64,000 nt of DNA, from the NCBI RefSeq assembly GCF_016907295.1, contig NZ_JAFBBR010000001.1, forward strand, positions 1,054,001 through 1,118,000. The letters run 5' to 3'. Of the stretch, positions 28,699 to 37,017 are shown in pieces. Position 1 is the stretch's first letter. Every line of letters begins with the position of its first letter. The notes under the pieces are model-generated. The model saw only the letters and a list, made by a program, of their open reading frames with translations, searched no databases and was not told the origin of the DNA. The position numbers and the translations under genes were made by a program. This stretch comes from Microbacterium dextranolyticum (GTDB taxonomy: Bacteria; Actinomycetota; Actinomycetes; Actinomycetales; Microbacteriaceae).

Positions 28699-29601
28699 GT
28701 GACGATCGTCCCTCCCTCCCCCGGTGAACCGCGCCGCCCGCACGGTACGCGCGATCCCGGGGATGCGTGGGTGGTCGCGGACGACGGCACTCGGTACTGG
28801 GGCCGGTTCGGCGCCGCTGGGTTGCTCGCCGTCGATCCGGACCGGGGTGTGCTGCTGCAGCACCGGGTGTCGTGGAGTCACTTCGGCGACACCTGGGGCC
28901 TGCCCGGCGGGGCCCGTCATCAGGATGAGTCGGCGAGCGATGCTGCGCTGCGCGAGTCGGCCGAAGAGGCGGGGGTTCCCGCCGGTGCTGTGCGCCCGCG
29001 CCTCATCAGCGTGCTCGACCTCGAGATCTGGACTTACTCGACCCTCGTCGCCGATGTCGTCACGCCCTTCGAGCCGGTGATCAGCGATCCCGAGAGTCGT
29101 GAACTGGCGTGGGTGCCGGTCGATGCCGTTACGGATTACCCGCTGCATCCCGGATTCGCCGCGTCGTGGCCTGCCCTGCGTGCGCTGCTGCCGGTGCGGC
29201 CTGCCGTGGTCGTCGATGCCGCGAACGTCGTCGGCTCGGTGCCCGACGGATGGTGGCGCGACCGCGCCGGGGCCACCGGGCGGCTACTCGAGCGGCTCGG
29301 CGCTCTCGCTGCGGATGGCCTGAGTGCGGAGCGCCTGGGGCTGCCGGCGGACGTGTGGTTCCCCGAGTGGCGCGTCGTCGTCGAGGGGCTGGCGCGTGCG
29401 GTCGAGGAGCCGCCCGCAGCCTCGGGCGTCGCTGTCGTGCGAGCCAAGGGATCGGGCGATGATGCGATCGTCGCCGAGACGGCGCGATTGATCGAGGCGG
29501 GTCGGGTCGTCACGGTGGTGACGAGCGATCGGGAGCTGCGCGCGCGTGTGGAGGATCTCGGCGCCGTCTGTCACGGACCCTCCTGGCTCGACGGCGAGTG
29601 A
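28699..29601 (+). CDS. Nudix hydrolase fused to a NYN/PIN-like domain
   Basis: 300 residues. The N-terminal half is a Nudix domain with the box GGARHQDESASDAALRESAEEAGV at about residues 71-94 (REXXEE reads RESAEE). The C-terminal half, about 165-298, starts VVVDAANVVGS and ends with VVTSDRELRARVEDLGA. Those two features resemble the metal-binding Asp and the T/S-D-R motif of NYN (YacP-like) nuclease domains. A fusion would join nucleotide clean-up to RNA cleavage; the nuclease part is inference from motifs. GTG start. The next gene starts on its stop codon. Confidence 0.75.
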   Translation: MTIVPPSPGEPRRPHGTRDPGDAWVVADDGTRYWGRFGAAGLLAVDPDRGVLLQHRVSWSHFGDTWGLPGGARHQDESASDAALRESAEEAGVPAGAVRPRLISVLDLEIWTYSTLVADVVTPFEPVISDPESRELAWVPVDAVTDYPLHPGFAASWPALRALLPVRPAVVVDAANVVGSVPDGWWRDRAGATGRLLERLGALAADGLSAERLGLPADVWFPEWRVVVEGLARAVEEPPAASGVAVVRAKGSGDDAIVAETARLIEAGRVVTVVTSDRELRARVEDLGAVCHGPSWLDGE

Positions 29602-30044
29602 CCCGGTCCATGCGCGGGAGGTCGGGTCGACGTCGCCGGTGGGCCGCGGCGCTCGCCGTCGTTGTGGTGGCGACGGGGCTGGGCGTACACGCGTGGATGC
29701 CGTCGTCGGCGGCATCCGACATCGCGGGAGACGCCCTCTACGCGGTGCTCGCGTACCTGTTGGTGGTGTTCGTCGTTCCGCGGGCGCCGTCGTGGGTGGT
29801 GGCGATCGTGGCGCTGACGTGGTGCAGCGCTGTGGAAATGCTGCAGCTGACCGATCTTCCTGCGCAGTGGGGCGCGGCCTTCCCGCCCGCGCGGCTCGTG
29901 TTCGGCTCGGCCTTCGACCCACGCGACCTGGTCGTCTATGCCGTCGCGGCGCCCGCGTGCGCGGGCATCGATGGCGTGGTGCGCAGGAGGGGGAAGGATC
30001 GGGTGGCGAGCGGCGGGTCGGACGGGCAGTCCCGGCCGGGTTGA
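29598..30044 (+). CDS. DUF2809 family membrane protein
   Basis: 148 residues with a basic N-terminus and three to four hydrophobic segments. The sequence TWCSAVEMLQL with paired Glu and Gln matches the W-xx-x-xE-xxQ signature of DUF2809/VanZ-like proteins. Function unknown. The GTG start overlaps the stop of the Nudix fusion gene. Confidence 0.7.
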   Translation: MTRSMRGRSGRRRRWAAALAVVVVATGLGVHAWMPSSAASDIAGDALYAVLAYLLVVFVVPRAPSWVVAIVALTWCSAVEMLQLTDLPAQWGAAFPPARLVFGSAFDPRDLVVYAVAAPACAGIDGVVRRRGKDRVASGGSDGQSRPG

Positions 30045-30065
30045 GCCCGCGCGGCCGCGCTGGGA

Positions 30066-30470
30066 TCAGTCGGTCATGGATGGGGCGTCGGCCCGGGCAT
30101 CCCACGCGCGTCGGCTCGCGGAGATGCCGGCGCGGTGGGCTTCGGCCCAGTCGGCGAGGGCGCGAAGGGGGACGGTCAGGCTTTCACCGACGGGGGTGAG
30201 TGCGTATTCGACCGCGGGCGGGCGGGTGTGCAAGACCGTGCGGTCGATGAGCCCGTCGCGTTCGAGACGCTGGAGGCTGAGAGTCAGCATCCGCTGTGAA
30301 ATCCCGTCGACCCTGCGCTGCAGCGCGCGAAAGCGGTGCGGTTCGCGGGCGAGCGCGGCGAGGATGAGGATCGACCACTTGTCGCCGATGCGTTCGAGGA
30401 CGTCCTTGACGGAGCACTCGCCCGCCGTGACCTGGTCGGCGGTGGTCACATCGGTGTGCGCAGGGGACAT
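30066..30470 (-). CDS. HxlR-family winged-helix transcriptional regulator
   Basis: 134 residues. The HxlR core [14 protein letters not shown]...[29 protein letters not shown] is at about residues 24-76. A cysteine at about residue 19 (GECSV) precedes the DNA-binding domain, as in redox-sensing members. ATG 30470 with AGAAGG upstream is chosen; the frame continues further upstream but across the divergent gene. Divergent from the NAD(P)-binding oxidoreductase with 45 bases between, so it probably controls it and itself. Confidence 0.87.
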   Translation of the reverse strand: MSPAHTDVTTADQVTAGECSVKDVLERIGDKWSILILAALAREPHRFRALQRRVDGISQRMLTLSLQRLERDGLIDRTVLHTRPPAVEYALTPVGESLTVPLRALADWAEAHRAGISASRRAWDARADAPSMTD

Positions 30471-30499
30471 GAAAGTGCCTTCTGGTGGGGTGGAATCGC

Positions 30500-30534
30500 G
30501 GTTACTAGCTTCGTGATGGTGACTGATAGTAACC
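30500..30534. promoter_or_regulatory. Candidate HxlR operator
   Basis: Inverted repeat GGTTACTA (30500-30507) and TAGTAACC (30527-30534), perfect 8-bp arms spaced 19 bases, in the divergent promoter region and running into the oxidoreductase start. TACT...AGTA half-sites are typical of HxlR-type regulators. Confidence 0.55.
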
Positions 30535-31154
30535 ACATCGCCCGTGCGGGCACGGTCGGAATCGTCGGTGCGGGGCGGATCGGCCGCGCGCTGGCGCAGC
30601 TTCTGGAATCGAACGGGCGCGAGGTGCTGCTCGGGTCGCGTCGCGCCGGCGAGGGGAGCGATGTCACGGTGTCGCTGGCCGACGCGGCATCGGCCGACAT
30701 CGTCGTCCTCGCGCTGCCGCACGCGGCGATCGAGGAGAACCTGGCGATGCTCGCGGCGATCGCACCCGGCACGGTGGTGATCGATGTGGCCAACGCCGTG
30801 CGGGTGGACGACGGGCGGTGCCGGTCGGCGCTCGCCGTGCCGCATGGGCGATGGCTCGCCGACCGGCTGCCGCACGTGCGCGTGGCGCGGGCATTCACGC
30901 ACGTGCAGGACGAGCTGCTGGTCAGCCGTGCGACGCGTCAGCCCGGGGCGTGGGCGGTCGCGGTGGCAGCCGATGACGCGGAGGCCCAGGACGTGGCCGC
31001 GGATGTCGTGCGTTCGGCGGGGTACGTTCCGGTGGTCGTGGGGGCGCTCGACGAGTCGGCGGTGCTGGATGCCGGTGGGCCGCTGTTCCTGCGGATGCTG
31101 CTGCCGGGCGACCTGAGCGATGTGGTCGCGGACTGGCGCCGCGCGCGGCGATAG
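30516..31154 (+). CDS. NADP oxidoreductase, F420-dependent-reductase-like
   Basis: 212 residues. The Rossmann loop [16 protein letters not shown] is at about residues 13-28. The chain continues with the NAD(P)-binding fold shared by F420-dependent NADP reductases and ProC-like proteins. DVANAV and the FTHVQDE region resemble the F420:NADPH oxidoreductase family. Substrate not predicted. ATG 30516 is used since upstream in-frame starts run through the divergent regulator. Confidence 0.72.
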   Translation: MVTDSNHIARAGTVGIVGAGRIGRALAQLLESNGREVLLGSRRAGEGSDVTVSLADAASADIVVLALPHAAIEENLAMLAAIAPGTVVIDVANAVRVDDGRCRSALAVPHGRWLADRLPHVRVARAFTHVQDELLVSRATRQPGAWAVAVAADDAEAQDVAADVVRSAGYVPVVVGALDESAVLDAGGPLFLRMLLPGDLSDVVADWRRARR

Positions 31155-31160
31155 CGCCGG

Positions 31161-31520
31161 TTACTCGCGACCGCGGAGGCGGTCGATGTCGCGGCGTTCG
31201 CGTTTGGTGGGCCGTCCAGCTCCGCGATCGCGGACGGCGAGCTGCGCCACGGGCTCGCGCGCGGGCGTGCGGTCATCGGCCGCGAGAGCAGCGAGAGGCG
31301 CGCCGACGCGTTTGGCCAGCAGCTGACGCACGATGAGAATGCGGTCGAACCCGGCGATGCGGACGCGCACCTCGTCGCCGACCCGCACCGGCTGCGAGGC
31401 TTTGACCTTCTCGCCACCCACGCGAACGTGACCGGCGCGGCACGCGGTCGTGGCGGCCGAGCGGGTCTTGTAGACGCGCACCGCCCACAGCCAGGCGTCG
31501 AGACGGACCGATTCGCTCAT
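31161..31520 (-). CDS. RNA-binding S4 domain protein (Hsp15/HslR-like)
   Basis: 119 residues. S4 domain at about residues 5-65 (VRLDAWLWAVRVYKTRSAA...GHVRVGGEKVKAS), then a basic C-terminal tail ending KRERRDIDRLRGRE. This is the layout of Hsp15, which binds stalled 50S subunits carrying peptidyl-tRNA. It ends 6 bases from the convergent oxidoreductase stop. Confidence 0.85.
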   Translation of the reverse strand: MSESVRLDAWLWAVRVYKTRSAATTACRAGHVRVGGEKVKASQPVRVGDEVRVRIAGFDRILIVRQLLAKRVGAPLAALAADDRTPAREPVAQLAVRDRGAGRPTKRERRDIDRLRGRE

Positions 31521-31727
31521 CCTCCGATTCTGCCGGTTGGTGAGGTGGCGAGTGTCGTGAATGCAGAGGGTGGATGGATGCCGGGAGGGAAGCCGCGATG
31601 GGGTCTGTGCGAAGTCGCCGTGGCGGTGTTCTGCGGAACGGCCTCGACGACGTCTTCGTCGCTATGGTTCGCATCGGTCCGGCAGACCCGTTAGGATAGG
31701 GGAGTTGTCCGCGTGCGGATGACGGAC

Positions 31728-31766
31728 CGGGATGTGGCGCAGCTTGGTAGCGCACTTGACTGGGGG
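31728..31766 (+). pseudogene. Truncated tRNA-Pro, 5' half only
   Basis: The 39 bases match the first 39 bases of the intact tRNA-Pro at 31810 with one change (T for C in the anticodon stem). After the G-run of the anticodon the sequence diverges, with no anticodon 3' arm, T-arm or acceptor 3' strand. Upstream at about 31692 is TTAGGATAGG, a plausible -10 region, so the original tRNA promoter probably lies here. It looks like the remnant left by integration at this tRNA. Confidence 0.85.
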
Positions 31767-31809
31767 ATAAGTTCAATAGCCCTCGGATCAGTCCGAAACA
31801 ACTAAACAA

Positions 31810-31883
31810 CGGGATGTGGCGCAGCTTGGTAGCGCACCTGACTGGGGGTCAGGGGGTCGCAGGTTCAAATCCTGTCATCCCGA
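31810..31883 (+). tRNA. tRNA-Pro(GGG)
   Basis: 74 nt and folds as a full cloverleaf: acceptor CGGGATG/CATCCCG, D stem GCGC/GCGC, anticodon stem CCTGA/TCAGG with loop CTGGGGG (anticodon GGG), T arm GCAGG-TTCAAAT-CCTGT. No CCA is encoded. It is the likely attachment site of the adjacent ICE. Confidence 0.96.
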
Positions 31884-31888
31884 CAGAA

Positions 31889-31923
31889 AAGCCCTGATGG
31901 GAAGCAATTTCTTGTCAGGGCTT
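31889..31923 (+). terminator. Terminator after tRNA-Pro
   Basis: Arms AAGCCCTGA (31889-31897) and TCAGGGCTT (31915-31923) are perfectly complementary, followed by CTTTCGTTTTC. Starts 6 bases after the tRNA. Confidence 0.85.
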
Positions 31924-32022
31924 CTTTCGTTTTCGGTGATCTGCGCTCGGTCCCGTCGCGGGTGCGGAATCGGGTCCAGCGGCGCTCTTCTGGCAGCGGG
32001 TTGACATCGGCGCGAAGGAAGT

Positions 32023-32056
32023 TAGTGGGCCAAAAAGTGGAAATCTAGTGGGCCAA
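32023..32056. repeat. Direct repeat TAGTGGGCCAA x2 near integrase stop
   Basis: TAGTGGGCCAA occurs at 32023-32033 and 32046-32056, 23 bases apart, between the tRNA and the integrase stop. They may be arm-type integrase binding sites. Another option is the remnant of an IS21-type end, which also carries repeated motifs of this kind. Nothing else coding is seen in 31884-32111. Confidence 0.5.
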
Positions 32057-32111
32057 TTTCCGGGCAACACCATGCCCCGCCTCCTTGCGGAGCCGGGGTG
32101 GGCGTGCCGGG

Positions 32112-33308
32112 TCAGAGCTGGGGCGTGGGTCGTCGAGGAGTCTCCTTCCTGCGCGTCTGTGCCGGGCTGGCGAGGAACTGGTTTGCGAGTTTCGCAGCCT
32201 CGCTCAGATGTCGGTGATCGGGATGGAGGTAGCCCTTGGTCGTCTCGATTGAGGCATGGCCGAGGATGCGCTGCAGCACGTGCAGTGGGACGCCGGAATC
32301 GGCGAGCCAGGTTGCGCCTGTGTGCCGGAGTCCGTGGCGTTTGAGGTTCTCGAGCCCGAGCCCTGTGACGAGCTGATCCCACTTGGTCGCGTCCCGCACC
32401 GTGGCCGTGGTGAGCACTCCTCCCCGCGGCCCCCGGAGCAGCGGATCTTCCGGGCTCCTCCCAGTGGTGAGGCGGACGAGGATCGGTTCGAGCGCGTCGA
32501 GGATCGGCACGTAGCGGGTGGTGCGTCCTTTCGTCTCCTTCGTGACCAGTCCCCCTTTGCCGGGGTAGGTCTGCCGTTCGATCGTCACGATCCGACTGTT
32601 CCAATCGATGTCTCCGGCTTGGAGGCCAGCGACCTCTGAGCCGCGGGCGGAGAGCAGCGCGCAGAGCATGACGTGATCGGCGTAGCTCTGATGCACTTCC
32701 GCGCAGGCGTCTGCGAGCTGGTTCAGGGTGTCGAGGTCCGGGATCGCGAAGGCACGGAATCCGCCGGTCTGCCGCTTGTCGTCCTTGCCGTAGGTGCGAC
32801 GTGCTCGGGTTCTCGCGGGGTTGGACGGGATCACTTCGTCGCGCACGGCGACATCGAGCACGCGCACCAGGGGCGCGATGCTGTTCTTCACGGTCGATGG
32901 CCCGTACTCGGTCTCCCACCGGTCGATGGTGCGGTCGATGAGGCCGGTGCTGATCCTGCTGACCTTGAGGTGCCCGAGCGCGGGCAGGACGCGGAGCCGG
33001 AGACCGGCGTCGTAGCCGTCGACAGTGGAGGTCGGGTCGAGGCCGCGCTGCCAACGGTCGCCGATGGAATCCACGTACTCCTTGAGCGTGATGAGCATGT
33101 CCGCGCCCGTCTCGGTGGACTGGCGCATCTTCTCGAAGAACGCCTCCGCCTCTTCCTGGGTGGCGACGAACTCGGACCGGCTCGGACGCTTCTTCGTATG
33201 CGGATCGGTCCACCGCACCCGTGCGAGTAGCCCGCTCCCGCGACTCTCGGTGCTCTCGGTGAGTTTCACGCCGAGCGGCGGCATCTGATGCGTGCGCGGA
33301 TCAGCCAT
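32112..33308 (-). CDS. int: ICE tyrosine recombinase (integrase)
   Basis: 398 residues from ATG 33308. An AP2-like/arm-binding N-terminus, a SAM-like core-binding domain (about 85-170) and the catalytic domain are present. Catalytic residues: Arg in LSARGSEVAGL, HGLRHTGATWL, the second His in LGHAS and Tyr in TTKGYLHP. It ends about 230 bases from tRNA-Pro, the standard position for ICE integrases. The start overlaps the excisionase gene by 8 bases. Confidence 0.93.
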   Translation of the reverse strand: MADPRTHQMPPLGVKLTESTESRGSGLLARVRWTDPHTKKRPSRSEFVATQEEAEAFFEKMRQSTETGADMLITLKEYVDSIGDRWQRGLDPTSTVDGYDAGLRLRVLPALGHLKVSRISTGLIDRTIDRWETEYGPSTVKNSIAPLVRVLDVAVRDEVIPSNPARTRARRTYGKDDKRQTGGFRAFAIPDLDTLNQLADACAEVHQSYADHVMLCALLSARGSEVAGLQAGDIDWNSRIVTIERQTYPGKGGLVTKETKGRTTRYVPILDALEPILVRLTTGRSPEDPLLRGPRGGVLTTATVRDATKWDQLVTGLGLENLKRHGLRHTGATWLADSGVPLHVLQRILGHASIETTKGYLHPDHRHLSEAAKLANQFLASPAQTRRKETPRRPTPQL

Positions 33309-33504
33309 GCTCCACCTCGCGTTCAAGCACCCAGGCGCGCACAGTCGGCGGGTTGTAGCGTGCGACCGCACCGACCTGCACGAATGGTGGCCCCTCCTGC
33401 TGGCTGCGCCAGCGAGAGAGCGTGGCCGGAGAGACGTTCAGGAACTCGGCGGCTTCGCGGGAGTTCCAGAGCGGTTCGACGGCATCAGTCGTCACGGACA
33501 TCAT
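33301..33504 (-). CDS. xis: Excisionase-type helix-turn-helix protein
   Basis: 67 residues. The MerR/excisionase fold EPLWNSREAAEFLNVSPATLSRWR, about residues 10-33, is followed by the wing RYNPPTVRAWV. Two ATG codons in a row; the first is at 33504. It overlaps int downstream and the DUF4913 gene upstream, giving an int-xis unit. Promotes excision with the integrase. Confidence 0.88.
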   Translation of the reverse strand: MMSVTTDAVEPLWNSREAAEFLNVSPATLSRWRSQQEGPPFVQVGAVARYNPPTVRAWVLEREVEHG

Positions 33505-34099
33505 CAGCCGACCGTCGCGCACGGAGAAACTCGTCCTCGATCTCCTGACGCGCCTGCACGTCCGCCGCCACGAAGTCGATGAAGTCCTCTGCGCGATCCG
33601 TGATCGTCTCGTCTTCGATCGGCCCCTGCGGGTCTTCGCCCGGCCAGATGGTCTGCCGTGTCGGGCGGTCGCGGTCGATCCGGGTGCCGCAGGTTGCGAC
33701 CCATTCGCGGAGCCGGTCGCGGGCGGCTGCGAAGTCGGTGTGCCAGGCGATCGGCCCGGAGGCCGATTGGTCGGGGTCGTAGCTCGCGATCCAGTGCAGA
33801 TGCAGAGCCGAGAGCTCCCACACCAGTTCGGGGTGCCGGTGCCAGAACGGAGGCACGACCGATGCAGGCAGACCGTAGGTGCGGCGGAGCCAGTCAACCC
33901 ACTGGTTCAGCGCCAACCATTCCGCTTCGGCATCGCCCGAGGAGAGGAGATTCCAATTGATCGGGCGCGGCGGCTCCGGGAGCGCCGTACCGGCCATGAG
34001 CTGGTCGTACAGGTCGTCTTCCTCGATCTCGGAATCGAACTCTGCCTCGGGCTCATCGCTGGGCGTCGGAGGCAACGGGATCTCACTCACGCTGGTCAC
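33485..34099 (-). CDS. DUF4913-like ICE/plasmid protein
   Basis: 204 residues, acidic N-terminus. The core LNQWVDWLRRTYGL...PPFWHRHPELVWELSALHLHW, about residues 65-105, matches the DUF4913 pattern seen in many actinobacterial plasmids and ICEs. Function unknown. It starts on the stop of the SSB-like gene (ATGA) and overlaps xis by 20 bases. Confidence 0.72.
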   Translation of the reverse strand: MTSVSEIPLPPTPSDEPEAEFDSEIEEDDLYDQLMAGTALPEPPRPINWNLLSSGDAEAEWLALNQWVDWLRRTYGLPASVVPPFWHRHPELVWELSALHLHWIASYDPDQSASGPIAWHTDFAAARDRLREWVATCGTRIDRDRPTRQTIWPGEDPQGPIEDETITDRAEDFIDFVAADVQARQEIEDEFLRARRSADDVRDD

Positions 34100-34545
34100 C
34101 GCCCCAGCACTATCGCGGCCGGCGCACGAAATTCGACCGCCGCCGACGGGGACGATGCAGGCAGCGTAGGCGCGGCGTCGACGGGGCGAGGGCTTCGCGT
34201 TACCGTGTAGCGCGGATGCGAGGTATCGAAGAGAAGCTTGTCGGCGCGGAACTGGATCTGTTCGACGCTCTCTCCGCGACGCTCGAACGTCCGCGAGTGG
34301 AACTCGCCGAGCGCGACCACATCGTCGCCCTCGGTGAACAACTCGAAGGCGGTCTCGGCTCGGTCACCCAGGACGGTGAGTCCGACATAGGCGGTTCCCG
34401 TGAGCGTGAAGGTGCCGTCGTCCTGGCGCTGATACTGCTTCTGCCCGAGCTGGGTCACGAACAGCAGTAGCCCGTTCTGCAGCCGCTTCAACTGCGGGGT
34501 TCGGGCGAGATACCCAGCCGCTGAGGTCTTGGATCGCATGTCCAA
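34096..34545 (-). CDS. Single-stranded DNA-binding (OB-fold) protein, probable
   Basis: 149 residues. The stretch YVGLTVLGDRAETAFELF...GDDVVALGEFHSRTFERRGES...IQFRADKLLFD resembles the SSB order of strands, including the W/F-E turn. The N-terminal strands are less typical, so this is a divergent SSB or another OB-fold protein. Plasmid and ICE SSBs protect transferred single strands, which fits the coupling-protein neighbour. Confidence 0.6.
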   Translation of the reverse strand: MDMRSKTSAAGYLARTPQLKRLQNGLLLFVTQLGQKQYQRQDDGTFTLTGTAYVGLTVLGDRAETAFELFTEGDDVVALGEFHSRTFERRGESVEQIQFRADKLLFDTSHPRYTVTRSPRPVDAAPTLPASSPSAAVEFRAPAAIVLGR

Positions 34546-34581
34546 CGCACTTCTCCTACCTGCACCGCGCCGGTCGCGGCT

Positions 34582-36387
34582 CTACTCCGTAGGTGCGCCG
34601 CCGTCACCCACGGCCCCGCGGTAGTGCAGCTGCGCTTCGACTTCGGTACGGTCTGCGATGAGCTGCGCCCTGTCGGTGCGCTCGGTCCAGCGGCGGAGCC
34701 GAGTGACGATCGGTGGCGCCGCGCGGAGGAGCACGAGGCCGGTGCCGAACGGGAGGCGGCGGATCGTGTCGGGCGGCATGATCGGAACCCGTCGGATGGA
34801 GCGTTGTGCGGAGCGGGAGCCGTGGTCGCCGACGGTCGTGGAGTCGGTGATCTCGTCGCGTTCCCCGATGAGGGTGGAGAGGTCTTGGAGGTCGCGGCTG
34901 TTGGAGGCGCCGCCGAGGATGATCTTCACGATCGCGGCATCCCAAATCGCGTGCGCCGCGTTCTCGGACCACCGTTCGCGGGCTTGGGCGAGGGACTGCA
35001 GGACGGGCATGGTCGTGATCCCGGTGCCGCCGCCCTCGGCCATGAGCGTCGGCAACGACGGCAGCGGGGACAGGTTCGCGACCTCGTCGAGCGCGAGCAG
35101 TAACGGTGGGTCGAGCCGGGCCCCGGAGCTTCGGGCTGCGAGTCGGCGCGCAGCTTCCACCACGTCTTCGATGAGTGCCGCGACCAGGGGTGCGCTGTTG
35201 TTCGCCCCCGCAGCCGTCGCGAGGAGATACAGCGTGCCCCGCTGCTCCAGAAACGCTTGGGGGTCAAAGGTCTCGTCTGGGTCGGGTGTCACGGCGTCGA
35301 GCACGCGCGGGTCCGCGAGGGCAGCAAGTGCGAGAGAGACGCCCTGCCAGATCGAATCCCGGGTTCGCGGGTCGGCGTCGATCATCGCTTGCAGTGCTTC
35401 CGCCCAGCCGCCGGCCGCATCGGGGTGTGCGGCGAGGATCGACACGGCGTCACCGGCGGCGGCGGGGTCGAGTGTCCACCGGAACAGGTCGGCTGGCTGT
35501 CTATGGTCGAGGGCGGCGGCATGGAGGAGGCACTGGAGCGCGACCCGGGTCTTCGCTTCCCAGAAGTCGCCCCCTTCCACGCCGCCTTTCCCGAGCCCGG
35601 TCGCAGACGCGAGCCCGGACGCGCGGATCATTGCCGTCAACGGGTCCGCGCAGCCGCGAACGGGCGACCAGCGTAGCCCTGCAGGGATGCCATCGGCGAG
35701 ATGCTGCGGATCGAACACCGCGACCGGCCCGACCTTCTGGCGGGCGCGGATCGTCGCGGTCACATTGTCGGGCCGGGTGCTGGTGGTGATGACCGCGCCG
35801 GGCGCGTCGAGGATCGTGTTGATGACGATGTGGACGCCTTTCCCGCTCCGAGGCGGCCCGATCAGCAGGATCGAGTCCTCGACCGATGCCCACACCTCGA
35901 CCCCGCGGGAGGCCCCGATCCGATATCCGACATCCGCCGGCTCCGGGTGGTCGAGGGAGGGGCGCAGGTTCCCGGCCCGGGCGCGCAGTGCCCGCGGCGA
36001 GCCGGCGTGGGCGACTTCGGTGCGGGTCGCGATCCCGGCGATCCGGTACGGGTCCATCGCCTGCCGCCGCAAGTGAAGGCGGAACAGCACCCAGACCCGC
36101 CACGCAGCAGCCCCGGCGCCGAAGATCAGCACCCCGGCGATCAGCCAATACACGACCGGGTTGAGACCGGGAGCGCCGAGCACACTTGCGGGATCGCCCG
36201 GCCGCAACAGCACCCCGGCCCCGGCCCCAAGTCCAGCCACTGGTTGCGGAATCCCGGTGACGAACGCGGCGATGCTGCCCGCGGCGCGGAGGAGCACGGC
36301 GATCATTCCGAGGGCGGCGAGGAGGACGAGGGCGGCGTTGGTGAGTTCGTCGCCGAGCGTCCCGGTTGGACGGATCGGACTGCTCAT
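34582..36387 (-). CDS. Type IV secretion coupling protein (VirD4/TraG family)
   Basis: 601 residues. Two N-terminal membrane segments (about 15-45 and 80-105), then a P-loop ATPase: Walker A GPPRSGKG at about residue 177 and Walker B LLLALDEVANL at about 425. ILGGASNSRDLQDLSTLIG is also typical of TraG/TraD proteins. It feeds the DNA-relaxase complex to the transfer channel. It overlaps the upstream gene by 4 bases. Confidence 0.9.
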   Translation of the reverse strand: MSSPIRPTGTLGDELTNAALVLLAALGMIAVLLRAAGSIAAFVTGIPQPVAGLGAGAGVLLRPGDPASVLGAPGLNPVVYWLIAGVLIFGAGAAAWRVWVLFRLHLRRQAMDPYRIAGIATRTEVAHAGSPRALRARAGNLRPSLDHPEPADVGYRIGASRGVEVWASVEDSILLIGPPRSGKGVHIVINTILDAPGAVITTSTRPDNVTATIRARQKVGPVAVFDPQHLADGIPAGLRWSPVRGCADPLTAMIRASGLASATGLGKGGVEGGDFWEAKTRVALQCLLHAAALDHRQPADLFRWTLDPAAAGDAVSILAAHPDAAGGWAEALQAMIDADPRTRDSIWQGVSLALAALADPRVLDAVTPDPDETFDPQAFLEQRGTLYLLATAAGANNSAPLVAALIEDVVEAARRLAARSSGARLDPPLLLALDEVANLSPLPSLPTLMAEGGGTGITTMPVLQSLAQARERWSENAAHAIWDAAIVKIILGGASNSRDLQDLSTLIGERDEITDSTTVGDHGSRSAQRSIRRVPIMPPDTIRRLPFGTGLVLLRAAPPIVTRLRRWTERTDRAQLIADRTEVEAQLHYRGAVGDGGAPTE

Positions 36388-36947
36388 GTGGGTTGGCCGA
36401 TGCAGATGGTGCCGGAGATTCGGCCGAGCAGGACCACTTCTCGTGTTGGCGCGTGATCGAGGTAGCGGGCATCGATCAGCGTGCGCGAGATCCCGTCCGG
36501 TCCGGTCTCGGTGTGCGCAATCACAATCGCCACGGCCACGTCTTCACCAGGAACGAACCCCGACCCCGCGAACTCTGCCAGTCTCGGTCGCACCGGCTCG
36601 GGCTGGGGCTGTACGGTCTCGACGGTCTGGCTGACGTGCTGTTGCGCCGGCGCGGGGGCCGGCGCTGGTGCCGGAGCCGTACGTCGCGGTTTGGATGGGA
36701 CGCGGTAGTCGGTGATGACCCTGCCGTCGGTCTCGACCACGTCGACGCGGAGCGTCTGCCCGGGCCGCTGATCGCTGATCGCATCCACGATGTGCGGGAA
36801 GGAGGCGCGCCGCCACGGTGGCGCGAACTCCACCGGAAGATACGGGGCGCCGTCGACGGTGACGTGCAGGGTGCCGTCATCTTGGACGGCCATTCGCACC
36901 ATCACCACCACGGACGAATCAGTTTTCGCTCGGGCACGCTTCGACAT
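36384..36947 (-). CDS. Uncharacterised ICE protein with Pro/Ala hinge
   Basis: 187 residues from ATG 36947, which has GAAGGAGAACC just upstream; an in-frame ATG 21 bases earlier lacks a site. The N-terminal half (VVMVRMAVQDDGTLHVTVDG) and the C-terminal half are joined by a Pro/Ala/Gln-rich linker at about 91-125. No family recognised. The tight overlap with the coupling protein suggests a transfer function. Confidence 0.7.
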   Translation of the reverse strand: MSKRARAKTDSSVVVMVRMAVQDDGTLHVTVDGAPYLPVEFAPPWRRASFPHIVDAISDQRPGQTLRVDVVETDGRVITDYRVPSKPRRTAPAPAPAPAPAQQHVSQTVETVQPQPEPVRPRLAEFAGSGFVPGEDVAVAIVIAHTETGPDGISRTLIDARYLDHAPTREVVLLGRISGTICIGQPT

Positions 36948-37017
36948 ACGGTTCTCCTTCGAGATCACAGAGGGGCGCCGCCCGCCGCGCGGTCACTGGC
37001 GGGCCGCAGGGGGTGGT

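Noticed and set aside
31915-33213. 432-codon minus-strand frame overlapping the integrase
   Set aside because: Different frame from the integrase, which has all catalytic residues; this one is Arg/Pro-rich without motifs.
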